Shown: positions 17,610-25,805 of the stretch, in pieces
Position numbering within the stretch: the first letter of the stretch is position 1
How the letters are laid out: each line of letters opens with the position of its first letter
From: JAUUZQ01 sp964538375
Lineage (GTDB): Bacteria; Bacteroidota; Bacteroidia; Bacteroidales; GCA-2748055
Length of the DNA stretch: 64,000 nt
Reading direction: 5' to 3'
Assembly (NCBI GenBank): GCA_964538375.1
Contig: CAZIFQ010000009.1
Location: 44,825-108,824 of the forward strand
Program-made: the position numbers and the translations under genes
The notes under the pieces: generated by a model
Database searches by the model: none
Seen by the model: the letters and a program-made list of their open reading frames with translations, nothing else
Told to the model about the DNA's origin: nothing

Positions 17610-18206
17610 CTATTTTTCTACGTCAAGTACTAATGTCTTGTAGAAATAGGCTTGCAGTGAAAATAGGATGGGTGATGCTATAACAAGTACTATAAACTGA
17701 AGGATTACTCCAACTGCCGGAATAAGTCCAAAGAGTAACAATACGATAACTAAAACAATGACCAAAACAAATTGAGAGAAAAACATACGCCATTTATTGC
17801 CATAGGTCAGTTGGTTACTTTTTGCCAATGCATCCATAGGATTCATCTCTTTGTCCAATAACAAGAAATTGCTCATCGACCATGCAATACTCATTACGAT
17901 TCCAGGAATAATGAAGAAAAGTGCTCCTATTGAAATAGCTATACTTCTAATGCCATTTAGAATAAAAAACTCTCCCATAAACTTTCGATACTTAGCATCG
18001 AAAATAAATGTTGGTTTAATAACATTACCCTTACTTAGCTCAATAGGAATCATAAGTATCGCAATTGTGGTTCCCACATTGAGATAAGGGATCCAGATAG
18101 TAAGTACCCATAAGAGTACTGCTCCAATAAGCGAAATAATGTTTTTAATTCCCCAGCTAATACTTGTTTTGATTGCTGTTACTACATCAATTTTTACTAC
18201 GTCCAT
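17610..18206 (-). CDS. Polytopic membrane protein, function unknown (DUF975-like)
   Basis: A 198-residue hydrophobic protein with about four to six membrane helices (for example ISLIGAVLLWVLTIWIPYL, ILNGIRSIAISIGALFFIIPGIV and FVLVIVLVIVLLLFGLIPAVGVIL). The FFIIPGIVMSIAWSMSNFLLLDKEMNPMDALAKS segment resembles the DUF975 / glycerophosphodiesterase membrane-domain group, where a helix break is followed by a conserved cytosolic loop containing a DAL.KS motif. No catalytic residues are visible. It stands alone, convergent with the methyltransferase gene. I do not assign a function. Confidence 0.7.
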   Translation of the reverse strand: MDVVKIDVVTAIKTSISWGIKNIISLIGAVLLWVLTIWIPYLNVGTTIAILMIPIELSKGNVIKPTFIFDAKYRKFMGEFFILNGIRSIAISIGALFFIIPGIVMSIAWSMSNFLLLDKEMNPMDALAKSNQLTYGNKWRMFFSQFVLVIVLVIVLLLFGLIPAVGVILQFIVLVIASPILFSLQAYFYKTLVLDVEK

Positions 18207-18376
18207 AGATTTAAGTGTTAGTTTATGATTACTTAGAATACATAAATTTAGAAATAATATACTAGCAATTAATGCTTTGCAGTGTATTTTCTAAATATTT
18301 AAAAAAAATAAAAACAATTTCATAGAGAAAACTGCTCCCGGCTTATTGTATGCTACCCGTGTAAATTACCCACTTC

Positions 18377-18435
18377 GTAAGCCGTAGCTTTAGGTGCCTA
18401 CGCTAAAACTTTGGCGTCAGCATGTGATGGCTTAC
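18377..18435. repeat. Nested inverted repeats in a gene-free gap
   Basis: The 18207-18550 gap holds outer arms GTAAGCC (18377-18383) and GGCTTAC (18429-18435), and inner arms ACGCTAAA (18400-18407) and TTTGGCGT (18410-18417) with one mismatch. This could fold into a roughly 59-nt two-part stem. No ORF or tRNA is seen in the gap. The rest of the gap is AT-rich sequence upstream of the FKBP gene. Confidence 0.4.
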
Positions 18436-18550
18436 CCCCTCCTCCCCTGCATTTTGAAGCCAATTTCTCATTATCCTCCCCTCAATTTTTCATTTTCAAT
18501 ATTTTTCTCCTAAATTCGCATCTCATTTAAAAAAATAATATCGCAAAATC

Positions 18551-19321
18551 ATGAAGAACAAATCATTCGCTATTATCATCGTTGCCATTATTGCTTTCGC
18601 AGGGGGTTACTTGGTAAATAATTTCGTTGGAGGAACCAAAATCCAGTCAGAATCACAGGTAAAACTGGAAAACGATTATGATTCTTTAAGCTATTTCTTT
18701 GGACTGTTTTTAGGATTCAACAACGCACAATTCGTTCAACCTGAGATGAATGGAGAATTGGTAGTTTCCGGTATCAACACTGTCTTTAACGACAGCTCTT
18801 CATATAATCCCGAAACTTTATATCCCATTGCCATGGAATTGCAGAAGAAAATTGGAGAGAAACAAGCTGCAAAAAACCAGGCAGAAGAATTAGCTAACCA
18901 GGAAGCCAATGCCGAAGCAGCAAAAATTGCTAAATTGGACGGTGAATTATACCTGGAGGCAAATGCAGAAAAAGAAGGAGTAATGGTTACTGAATCTGGA
19001 CTGCAATACGAAGTTATGAAAGAAGGATCAGGAGATCATCCTATCGAAACATCTGTTGTTGAAGTTCATTACCACGGAACACTAATCGACGAAACAGTTT
19101 TTGATAGTAGTGTAGATCGTGGAGAACCAATTTCTTTCCCATTGAACGGGGTTATAAAAGGTTGGACAGAAGGATTGCAGTTGATGACTGTTGGATCTAA
19201 ATACAAATTCACAATTCCTTCAGAACTTGCTTACGGACCACAGGCAAGCGAAAATATTCCAGGTAATTCAGTACTTGTATTTGAAGTTGAGTTATTGTCT
19301 TTTGAAAACGCTCCTGAGTAA
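18551..19321 (+). CDS. FKBP-type peptidyl-prolyl cis-trans isomerase, membrane-anchored
   Basis: A 256-residue protein with an N-terminal anchor or uncleaved signal (residues 7-24, AIIIVAIIAFAGGYLV), an FKBP N-terminal dimerisation region (about 40-140, rich in Ala/Glu/Lys and probably helical) and a C-terminal FKBP domain (about 145-250). The FKBP core is complete: VEVHYHGTLIDETVFDSS, GVIKGWTEGLQLMTVGSKYKFTIPSELAYGP and NSVLVFEVELL. It should act on prolines of exported proteins in the periplasm, as Mip/FklB-type foldases do. A strong terminator follows 25 bp after the stop, so it is probably monocistronic. Confidence 0.9.
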   Translation: MKNKSFAIIIVAIIAFAGGYLVNNFVGGTKIQSESQVKLENDYDSLSYFFGLFLGFNNAQFVQPEMNGELVVSGINTVFNDSSSYNPETLYPIAMELQKKIGEKQAAKNQAEELANQEANAEAAKIAKLDGELYLEANAEKEGVMVTESGLQYEVMKEGSGDHPIETSVVEVHYHGTLIDETVFDSSVDRGEPISFPLNGVIKGWTEGLQLMTVGSKYKFTIPSELAYGPQASENIPGNSVLVFEVELLSFENAPE

Positions 19322-19345
19322 AACCAGGATTATATAAAATTAAAA

Positions 19346-19376
19346 AACAGGTTGGCATTTGCTAACCTGTTTTTTT
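19346..19376 (+). terminator. Rho-independent terminator after the FKBP gene
   Basis: Arms AACAGGTTGGC and GCTAACCTGTT pair with one G-T wobble around a short ATTT loop and run into a T tract. Position is 25 bp after the FKBP stop. Confidence 0.85.
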
Positions 19377-19415
19377 AAAGACGAAATTTGGCTTTTTCTT
19401 CTTACTATTTTTTGA

Positions 19416-19434
19416 ACTGCAACAATGTTGCAGT
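19416..19434. promoter_or_regulatory. Perfect 9-bp palindrome, operator-like, upstream of the DUF3127 gene
   Basis: Arms ACTGCAACA and TGTTGCAGT are exact reverse complements around one A. The site ends 9 bp before the TAGTTTTG -7 box, so a bound protein would cover the -33 region. This geometry suggests a repressor or activator site for the downstream gene. The regulator is unknown. Confidence 0.6.
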
Positions 19435-19443
19435 AGTTTTTTT

Positions 19444-19451
19444 TAGTTTTG
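19444..19451 (+). promoter_or_regulatory. -7 promoter element TAGTTTTG
   Basis: It matches TAnnTTTG and lies 37 bp before the ATG of the DUF3127 gene, immediately downstream of the 19-bp palindrome. Confidence 0.55.
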
Positions 19452-19488
19452 CATCTATAATATTGAAAGAACATTAAAACAGACACCT

Positions 19489-19911
19489 ATGAGCTTTGAA
19501 ATTAAAGGACGACTTGCCGAGATTTTCCAGACACAACAGATCTCAGACAAATTTCAGAAACGAGAGTTTATTCTTGAGATAAAAGAAACAAGCGGTAGCG
19601 GATTTGAATTTGTGGAATATATTAAATTCCAAGCCGTTCAGGATAAGTGCTCAATGCTTGATTCCCTGCAAACTGATGACATGGTTAATGTTAGCTTCAA
19701 CCTCAAGGGACGCAAGTGGGAAAAAGATGGTAAAATTTCCTATTTTACGAATTTGGATGCATGGAGAATTGAAAAAGAACAATCAACAAACGAATCCCCA
19801 AATACTCCAGCTCCCGAAATTCAAAATAATTCTGTTACTCCTGATAGCGGTACTCCTTTCAATGCGGAGCCTCCTGCTAATGATTCCGGATTTGACGATC
19901 TTCCCTTTTAA
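19489..19911 (+). CDS. DUF3127 protein (OB-fold, SSB-like acidic tail)
   Basis: A 140-residue protein whose first 95 residues match DUF3127 (MSFEIKGRLAEIF, then QKREFILEI, YIKFQAVQDKCSMLD, VNVSFNLKGRKW and YFTNLDAWRIE), a predicted OB fold common in Bacteroidota. A disordered Pro/Asn/Ser-rich linker follows and the protein ends in DSGFDDLPF. This acidic-hydrophobic tip closely resembles the DDDIPF tip by which SSB recruits replication and repair proteins. Nucleic-acid binding is likely; the actual role is unknown. It has its own promoter with an operator-like palindrome and is convergent with the degenerate histidine kinase. Confidence 0.85.
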   Translation: MSFEIKGRLAEIFQTQQISDKFQKREFILEIKETSGSGFEFVEYIKFQAVQDKCSMLDSLQTDDMVNVSFNLKGRKWEKDGKISYFTNLDAWRIEKEQSTNESPNTPAPEIQNNSVTPDSGTPFNAEPPANDSGFDDLPF

Positions 19912-19932
19912 TAATTGATTTGAACAATCACC

Positions 19933-20811
19933 CTAATTACTATTAAAAGCGGGAATCTCACCTAAATCGTCTTTCTGCAAAATAGCTCCTGTCTTCTTTC
20001 TGGGCACGATGTTGTGCACCGGCAGACTGATAATTATATCAACTCTTTTCTCTCCTTCACTGCTATTCAGGTATACAGTACCATCCATCGCCTCCGTCAG
20101 GTCCCTGGCCAATTTGCAGGCCACCCCGATATTGTCTAACTGGTTATGCCAGTCATCATCACTTCCATTCTTTTCAAAGATCTTTTTTGCTCTTTCAATG
20201 AGCAGTGCATTTCCCTCAAAACTTACAGAAAACGCAACCCGGTTATTATTCGGGATTTCTAATTTCATTTCAACGACCCCTTTTCGCTGTTGTTTAATGG
20301 CGCAATCTACCAGGTTATCCAAAACCCTTCTGAGCCGGTAGCTGTCTGCTTTAACAAAAACCCTGTCGTTATTGTTAGGCATACTCATCAAAATTGCTAC
20401 CCTTTCACCGGATATTCTCGTCATCTCCAGGTTGTGATATTCGTAAACCCTTGAAATCAGGTCCTGAATGTTCACCGGCTCCTGATTTACTTTCAGGTTC
20501 TCGGTTTCCAACAAAGTGAGGTCAATGATATTATCCATTATTTTTAAGAGCGCCTGGCTGTTGTGTGAGATATAGTAGAGGTACTCCTCTTTTTCACTCT
20601 CTGTTACCTTCTCATTCTGTAGGAGGGCCGAAAAGCCCATGATCGCATTCATCGGTGTTCTGATCTCGTGAGAGACATTTGAAAGAAACCTTGATTTGAT
20701 CCTCATCCCGTTTCCCTGATGTGACTGGTAAGCGTTTTCCAGCCATTCTACTTTCTGTTGCAAAATTTCATTTGCAGCCACCAGTTCATCATATGTGGGA
20801 TTTCCATTCAT
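19933..20811 (-). CDS. Soluble histidine-kinase-like protein with degenerate ATPase domain
   Basis: The 292-residue protein lacks membrane segments. A short coiled coil (about 8-30) precedes a good HisKA domain with His48 (FLSNVSHEIRTPMNAIMGF). The HATPase-like half is worn: an N-box-like RRVLDNLVDCAIKQ remains, but the G1 DxGxG motif is replaced by VSFEGNALL and the G2 GxGLGL motif by NIGVACKLA. ATP hydrolysis is therefore doubtful. It may be a pseudokinase, a phosphatase or a dimerisation partner that accepts phosphate from another kinase. It lies 48 bp downstream of the membrane TPR gene on the same strand and may share its transcript. Confidence 0.75.
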   Translation of the reverse strand: MNGNPTYDELVAANEILQQKVEWLENAYQSHQGNGMRIKSRFLSNVSHEIRTPMNAIMGFSALLQNEKVTESEKEEYLYYISHNSQALLKIMDNIIDLTLLETENLKVNQEPVNIQDLISRVYEYHNLEMTRISGERVAILMSMPNNNDRVFVKADSYRLRRVLDNLVDCAIKQQRKGVVEMKLEIPNNNRVAFSVSFEGNALLIERAKKIFEKNGSDDDWHNQLDNIGVACKLARDLTEAMDGTVYLNSSEGEKRVDIIISLPVHNIVPRKKTGAILQKDDLGEIPAFNSN

Positions 20812-20859
20812 TCTATTCAGCCTAAAAGTGTCGTATTACCTGCCACCGTTAATGGCATC

Positions 20860-21612
20860 CTATTTGTCAAGTTTCCCGAGAATCTTCTCAGCATCTTTCC
20901 TGTAAAAGCTATTGCTTGATGCTATCCTTGCGAATTGTCTGCGTGCACGGTCATTCTCTTCCGTAGCAAGAAAACAAAATGCCAGGTACCAATCAGCTTG
21001 CTCTACATACAAGTTATCGTGGTGTTCGATTACCTTGTTCAGGGATCTGCCTGCTGCCTGGTATTTCTCCAGTTCGAAGTAGGAGATACCTGAATAAAGA
21101 TTGGTTGCAACCTGTTCAGGTTTTTCTTCCAATACCTTTTCAAAGTATACCACTGCTTCCGCAAATTCTCCGTGTTGATAAAGCTGCTGTGCATGTCGCA
21201 ATATCAGGTCGAGCTGTGCATCATTCGATCTGTTGATCAATGCAACCTCGTAAGGTTTGTAGTACTTTTTAAGCAGATCCTTATTAGATAAAGGTCTGTC
21301 GAGGATAGATGCTAATCCAATAGCCAGTATCAAAGCAACGGCTGCTGTTGCAGCGTAATGCCAGGGACGTGTAAAGCGTACCTGCACCTTCTTTGAAACA
21401 CCGGATTTTTTGGCATCCTTCCTTAAATCGTTTAGCTGATCCCTGAAGCCCAATACTTCTGTATCGGCCAGCGCTTCATCAACCTCCCTGTACAAATTCA
21501 GGTCGGCCTGTAGCCCGGGACTCGCTTCCAGATCCGCATCAAACCGCTTCATGTCCTTGTCTGAAAGGTCATGATCGAGATACTTCTGGATTGTGTGCCT
21601 GTCTCGTTTCAT
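20860..21612 (-). CDS. Membrane TPR protein with anti-sigma-like layout
   Basis: The 250-residue protein has a cytosolic N-terminal helical domain (1-80), where IQKYLDHDLSDKDMKRFDADLEASPGLQADLNLYREVDEAL resembles the start of zinc-finger-type anti-sigma factors but has no cysteines. One membrane helix (about 86-104) and a periplasmic part with two to three TPR-like repeats (about 130-245, for example AEAVVYFEKVLEEKPEQVATNLYSGISYFELEKYQAAG) follow. Anti-sigma factors of ECF sigma factors have exactly this sigma-binding / membrane / periplasmic-sensor order. An ECF sigma factor lies 3.5 kb away in the same cluster, with an exported CHAT protease between them. Partnership is inferred. Confidence 0.7.
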   Translation of the reverse strand: MKRDRHTIQKYLDHDLSDKDMKRFDADLEASPGLQADLNLYREVDEALADTEVLGFRDQLNDLRKDAKKSGVSKKVQVRFTRPWHYAATAAVALILAIGLASILDRPLSNKDLLKKYYKPYEVALINRSNDAQLDLILRHAQQLYQHGEFAEAVVYFEKVLEEKPEQVATNLYSGISYFELEKYQAAGRSLNKVIEHHDNLYVEQADWYLAFCFLATEENDRARRQFARIASSNSFYRKDAEKILGKLDK

Positions 21613-21868
21613 ATCATTATTATTTAGTTAAATTCCATGTACGTCATTGTTGACAGCATATAAGCTGTCTGAGTCTGATTTTAGAGAATATCTTTTACGG
21701 TTCATGCGTAACACTTTCACCTGGGTTCCTGTGTACATTTACATGTAGCCGCAAATATTTTCAGCTTCTATGTCCGGATGCACGATCCCCTTCATTTCAG
21801 AGATCCCTGCCGCTGCAGTCATCCAATATCGTTTCGGTGATAAGCCGTAAGTTTTTGGTCTTCTACTC

Positions 21869-22027
21869 TTAACCTTGCTCTCTCTCTTCTCCTGGAGGGA
21901 TTAATAAATCTTTAGGCTCATCATCAGGATTTACCGGACCACCGTCACCGCCTCTTAGAAAGTTCATCTCAGTTAAAGTCATTGCATCCTGTGCAAAGTT
22001 TCCGAAGTTTACAGTTGTTGTTTTCAT
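21869..22027 (-). CDS. Small double-glycine peptide, putative secreted or processed peptide precursor
   Basis: A 52-codon ORF (ATG at 22027, TAA ending at 21869), too short for usual gene calls. The peptide has an N-terminal leader-like part (MKTTTVNFGNFAQDA), then LTEMNFLRGGDGG, then an acidic proline-rich tail (VNPDDEPKDLLIPPGE). The L-x-x-x-EM-x-x-L-RGG pattern is that of Bacteroidota double-glycine leader peptides (natural-product-precursor families such as TIGR04149), in which a peptidase cuts after GG. It is divergent from the exported TPR-CHAT protease (213 bp between start codons) and upstream of the membrane TPR gene on the same strand. No radical SAM maturase or C39 peptidase-transporter is in the window. 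The coding call is supported by motif and by fit to the gap; expression is unproven. Confidence 0.65.
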   Translation of the reverse strand: MKTTTVNFGNFAQDAMTLTEMNFLRGGDGGPVNPDDEPKDLLIPPGEEREQG

Positions 22028-22240
22028 GTTCAAAGTAATTAGGGATTACTAAATTGTTTGTTGATTGTTCATCCCTTTATTCCACCTATACCAAAAACGT
22101 TACCCAAAAAAATAATCTTTTTTTATATTATTTTTTATAACGCTGATTTTCTGCACATTAGAAATGCTGAGAAAAATGAAAAAATATTGAACTTGGATTC
22201 TTTCTTAGAATTTACTTCATTTATATATTCATTTCAAATC

Positions 22241-25030
22241 ATGCCGGTCAAGACAAGATTCATATTGCTGTTTTTAATGCTGATCCCCATCCAGGGTTTA
22301 CTTGCCCAGGAAGCAGATTCAGCTCTTTTAAAAAGCATAAATCATTTAAATAACCTGGGTTTCGACTACCAAATGGAGGGCAGGTTAGACAGTGCTGAAT
22401 ACTTTTTACTGAATACATTAGAACTTAAAGAAGCATATTATGGTCCTAATTCTCCTATTGTAGCATATACCCACATCAACCTGGCTTCTATTTATAGATC
22501 TAAGCTAGACTACAAAGTTGCACTTGAACATCTCAATTTAGCAGAATCCATTCTGAAGTCTTCATTACCAGACTATAAATTTCTAGCTTACATCTACCAC
22601 AATAAAGGAAATATCTATTTTACTTTTGAAGATTATGCCGAGAGTAGCAGGTACTATCAATATGCTATTGAAATATTAAAAAGAATTGACCTTGTTTCCA
22701 GTAAAGAGTTCGAATATATTTCACTTTCTTATTATAATTCACTTATAATGAGAAAAATGTTTATTAGCGCAGACAGTCTAATAAATTCAATCCAGAAAAT
22801 AAATTTTTCTCCTGCTATAAAGTTTAATAAACACTATTCTTTAAGTACAGGATATAGTACATTTGGGTTAGAGGAAAAGGCCTTAGAAGAATTAAAGCAG
22901 GCAGAAGCAGCATTACATCTACAAGAATATGAAACTGAAGATTATCTAAGATTGTACTCTAGATTTGCTTCAATATATACTGAGCTTAACCAGATGGAAA
23001 ATGCCCGGTCTGCACTCTATAAAAATCTTGCCCTGATTCAGCAAAATTCTCAATTCAACCATAGAAAAATAATTTTCTACTATTATAAGCTTGCCTACAC
23101 CTATATAAAGGAACAAAACTATACGAAAGGATTAGAAATCTCTGAAGACGCTATAATTAAAATTTTAAAAGAATTAGATGAACTGTCATTGTCTAACTCC
23201 CCAAAATATTCATCTATTATAAAGAATCGTATCCAGTTTCTATATATCGTGAAAGCAAAAGCAGCCCTCGGTATTTTCAGGTCGACAGATGATAAAACTT
23301 ATCTGGATCTTGCCTATGAAAGCTATACCGAGGCAGTAGATAAACTCAACCAGTCGAGGTTGAATATGAAAAATGAAGAGAGTATACTTTTATCTACCGA
23401 AGAAAAAATAAGTATTTTCCACGACGCCATAGATGTTGCTGTTGAACTTTATAATCTCACGGGTAACATCGCCTATCTTGAACAATCTTTTGAATACACG
23501 GAAAATAGTAAATCTTTCGCGCTTTTGACTGAAATAAAAGGGATTGAAGCAATGAAATTTTCTGACATCCCAATAGAGATAAAAGAAAAGGATGAAATGT
23601 TCAACAGGGAAATTTCCGCCTATGAAGAACTGTTATATAACGAACAGATTAATAAAACGCCTGACTCCCTGCGGCTATCAAATTTCGAGGATAAGTTGTT
23701 CCACCTCAGGGACGATTACAATACGCTCATGGATGATATAGAGAATAATTATCCCAATTATTTTCAATTGAAATACAATCCTCATTTTACCAGCTTAGAA
23801 GAGGTTGGACATAATCTTCGAAGAAATGAAGCCCTGGTAGAATATGTGTTATCAGATACCGTACTCACCACCTACATTGTCGATCATGAGCAAACCAGGG
23901 TATTGCAGCACACAATTGACACGAGCTTTGCTGGAAACTGCAAAAAGTACTACGACCTCCTCGAGTCGCAGAAATTCGACCAGGATGTGCATGCCACCTA
24001 CCGTGAATATGTGGGCTTAAGCAAAATGTTTTACGAAACACTGGTGGCGCCGGTCAGAGCAATTACCGACAAAAAAGAAATTACTTTCGTGCCTGATGGG
24101 GAATTGATGTATCTTCCATTCGAGTCCTTTATTACCCAGGATGTGGACAATGAGTACATCGACTACAAGGACCTCCCCTACCTCATTCATGAGTTATCAA
24201 TCGCTTATTCATATTCTTCTACGCTCTTGTTTAGTGAACGTCTCCAGTCCAAATCACCGGAGAAGAAAGTACTGGCCTTTGCTCCTTCTTATGACAACCT
24301 GATGAATAAAACAGATCCGCTGCATTGGAACAGGAATGGAAATCCTGATCTTCTAATTCCTCTTTTGGGTGCAAAAGAAGAGGTTAATTATATTTCGAAG
24401 CGGGTTTCCTCAGAAGTATTTATGGACAACGATGCAACGGAGTATAATTTCAAAAAATATGCTTCTGACTATTCTATATTGCACCTGGCTATGCACACCA
24501 TTATAAACGATGAAAACCCCATGTTCTCACGGCTGGCCTTTACCCGGGTAAAAAATGATACGCTGGAAGACAATAACCTCTATACATATGAGATTTACAA
24601 TATGAAGCTGAATGCTTCTATGATTGTGCTGAGTTCCTGTAGCAGCGGATATGGAAAAATGCAAAGAGGAGAAGGATTGATGAGCTTATCACGCGGTTTC
24701 ATGTATGCTGGTTGTCCCAGCATAGTTATGACCCTCTGGCAGGTATCCGACCGATCCAGCTCTGAATTAATGAGTTCTTTCTACAAATATCTGAAGAGAG
24801 GAAAGAGCAAGAAAGAAGCACTCCGCCTGTCAAAAATCGATTACATCAACTCATCCGACGGACTCAAAGCCAATCCCTATTTCTGGTCTGGCTTTGTCCA
24901 GATAGGCGATAGTACAGCGCTCTACCGAAAGTCAGCTTCTTTCTACCTGGTAATTCTATTAGTAAGTTTTATGGGATTTGTTTTGTTCTTCAAGTACAAG
25001 GGAAAAATTAAAAAGATGTTACGCAAGTAG
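22241..25030 (+). CDS. Exported TPR-CHAT cysteine protease, C-terminal membrane anchor
   Basis: The frame is open from 22058, but Met at 22241 begins a clear signal peptide (MPVKTRFILLFLMLIPIQG, then LLAQ), giving 929 residues. Multiple TPR repeats cover about 35-430 (for example the LDSAEYFLLNTLELKEAYYG block). A CHAT caspase-like domain covers about 620-895, with catalytic His752 (LHLAMHT) and Cys800 (VLSSCSSGYGKMQRGEG), and the usual LWQVSDRSSSELM and YWSGF-like end. A membrane helix (about 902-920) and short basic tail end the protein. The enzyme looks active and should face the periplasm, unlike cytosolic TPR-CHAT proteins such as Csx29. It is divergent from the double-glycine peptide and convergent with an ECF sigma factor, so it may process a peptide or sensor. 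Confidence 0.88.
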   Translation: MPVKTRFILLFLMLIPIQGLLAQEADSALLKSINHLNNLGFDYQMEGRLDSAEYFLLNTLELKEAYYGPNSPIVAYTHINLASIYRSKLDYKVALEHLNLAESILKSSLPDYKFLAYIYHNKGNIYFTFEDYAESSRYYQYAIEILKRIDLVSSKEFEYISLSYYNSLIMRKMFISADSLINSIQKINFSPAIKFNKHYSLSTGYSTFGLEEKALEELKQAEAALHLQEYETEDYLRLYSRFASIYTELNQMENARSALYKNLALIQQNSQFNHRKIIFYYYKLAYTYIKEQNYTKGLEISEDAIIKILKELDELSLSNSPKYSSIIKNRIQFLYIVKAKAALGIFRSTDDKTYLDLAYESYTEAVDKLNQSRLNMKNEESILLSTEEKISIFHDAIDVAVELYNLTGNIAYLEQSFEYTENSKSFALLTEIKGIEAMKFSDIPIEIKEKDEMFNREISAYEELLYNEQINKTPDSLRLSNFEDKLFHLRDDYNTLMDDIENNYPNYFQLKYNPHFTSLEEVGHNLRRNEALVEYVLSDTVLTTYIVDHEQTRVLQHTIDTSFAGNCKKYYDLLESQKFDQDVHATYREYVGLSKMFYETLVAPVRAITDKKEITFVPDGELMYLPFESFITQDVDNEYIDYKDLPYLIHELSIAYSYSSTLLFSERLQSKSPEKKVLAFAPSYDNLMNKTDPLHWNRNGNPDLLIPLLGAKEEVNYISKRVSSEVFMDNDATEYNFKKYASDYSILHLAMHTIINDENPMFSRLAFTRVKNDTLEDNNLYTYEIYNMKLNASMIVLSSCSSGYGKMQRGEGLMSLSRGFMYAGCPSIVMTLWQVSDRSSSELMSSFYKYLKRGKSKKEALRLSKIDYINSSDGLKANPYFWSGFVQIGDSTALYRKSASFYLVILLVSFMGFVLFFKYKGKIKKMLRK

Positions 25031-25069
25031 CGTTCTTCAGCGCCCAACTGCAGCACCGTCACCCTGCTT

Positions 25070-25648
25070 TTAATCTTCAAACATAGACCTGTACTCCGTA
25101 TCCTCCTTGATCTTATTGACGAGAAACTCTTTGCAGAAGTGACGGCGTTTGCGAACGTATGAATCGCTCCTGAAGCCCAGCTTCTCAGCAATATCCTTTG
25201 CTTTGATATTTTTGGCGGTCATTTTCAGAATATTCTGACAATCTTCAGGAATTTGTATTAAACTCCTCTGGTAGATGGCCATCCGCAGGTCTTTATCCTG
25301 AACCGGAGGTGGTTCTTCAAACTCGATGTAGTCTTCCATCTCCCGGTTGAGTTCCGTAATATCCATTTTTCGCTGATCTCTCAGCTTTTTCAACCAGATA
25401 AACCTGGCAACAGAGTAAATATAGGTCCCAAAAGCACTTGTAAGCTCAAATTGCTCATCGTCTCTGAGCCGTTTGAATATAACTATCAGGGCTTCCTGGA
25501 ATACGTCTTCGGCATCATCGTCTGATCCGCTATTGTTGATAATAAGCTGATGAACAAAATCATAGTGGCTATCATAGATATGCTGAAGCGTTTGATTATC
25601 CCGCCTTTTTAAGCCAACTATTATTTCCTCATCAGAATACCTCTTCAT
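25070..25648 (-). CDS. ECF-type RNA polymerase sigma factor
   Basis: A 192-residue sigma-70 family protein. Region 2 reads HYDFVHQLIINNSGSDDDAEDVFQEALIVIFKRL (about 28-60), region 2.4-like YIYSVARFIWLKKLRDQ follows, and region 4 (about 130-180) has a helix-turn-helix AKDIAEKLGFRSDSYVRKRRHFCKEFL. It lacks a region 1 or 3 and matches ECF size. It converges with the CHAT protease gene, 40 bp between stops. Together with the TPR membrane protein at 20860-21612 it could form a sigma/anti-sigma pair. Divergent from the MscS channel gene. Confidence 0.88.
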   Translation of the reverse strand: MKRYSDEEIIVGLKRRDNQTLQHIYDSHYDFVHQLIINNSGSDDDAEDVFQEALIVIFKRLRDDEQFELTSAFGTYIYSVARFIWLKKLRDQRKMDITELNREMEDYIEFEEPPPVQDKDLRMAIYQRSLIQIPEDCQNILKMTAKNIKAKDIAEKLGFRSDSYVRKRRHFCKEFLVNKIKEDTEYRSMFED

Positions 25649-25775
25649 CGAATAATATGAAAGTATGGGTCGTTAGTAAAACCTGAACCGACAAATATAA
25701 CTATTCTAGAATACCATCAAATTGGAAATGACAAAACATTCTAAAAAAGTTGACTTAAAATTGCAATGAAAATTC

Positions 25776-25783
25776 TAATTTTG
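25776..25783 (+). promoter_or_regulatory. -7 promoter element TAATTTTG for the MscS gene
   Basis: It matches TAnnTTTG. A TTGAC at 25750-25754 could be the -33 element, though the spacing (21-23 bp) is at the long end. The box lies 22 bp before the ATG. Confidence 0.5.
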
Positions 25784-25805
25784 TCAAAGCATAAAAATTA
25801 AAATT

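Noticed and set aside
21660..21868. Second small peptide ORFs downstream of the double-glycine peptide (27 and 36 codons)
   Set aside because: No leader motif, no clear start context, and the reading frame has no family-like pattern.
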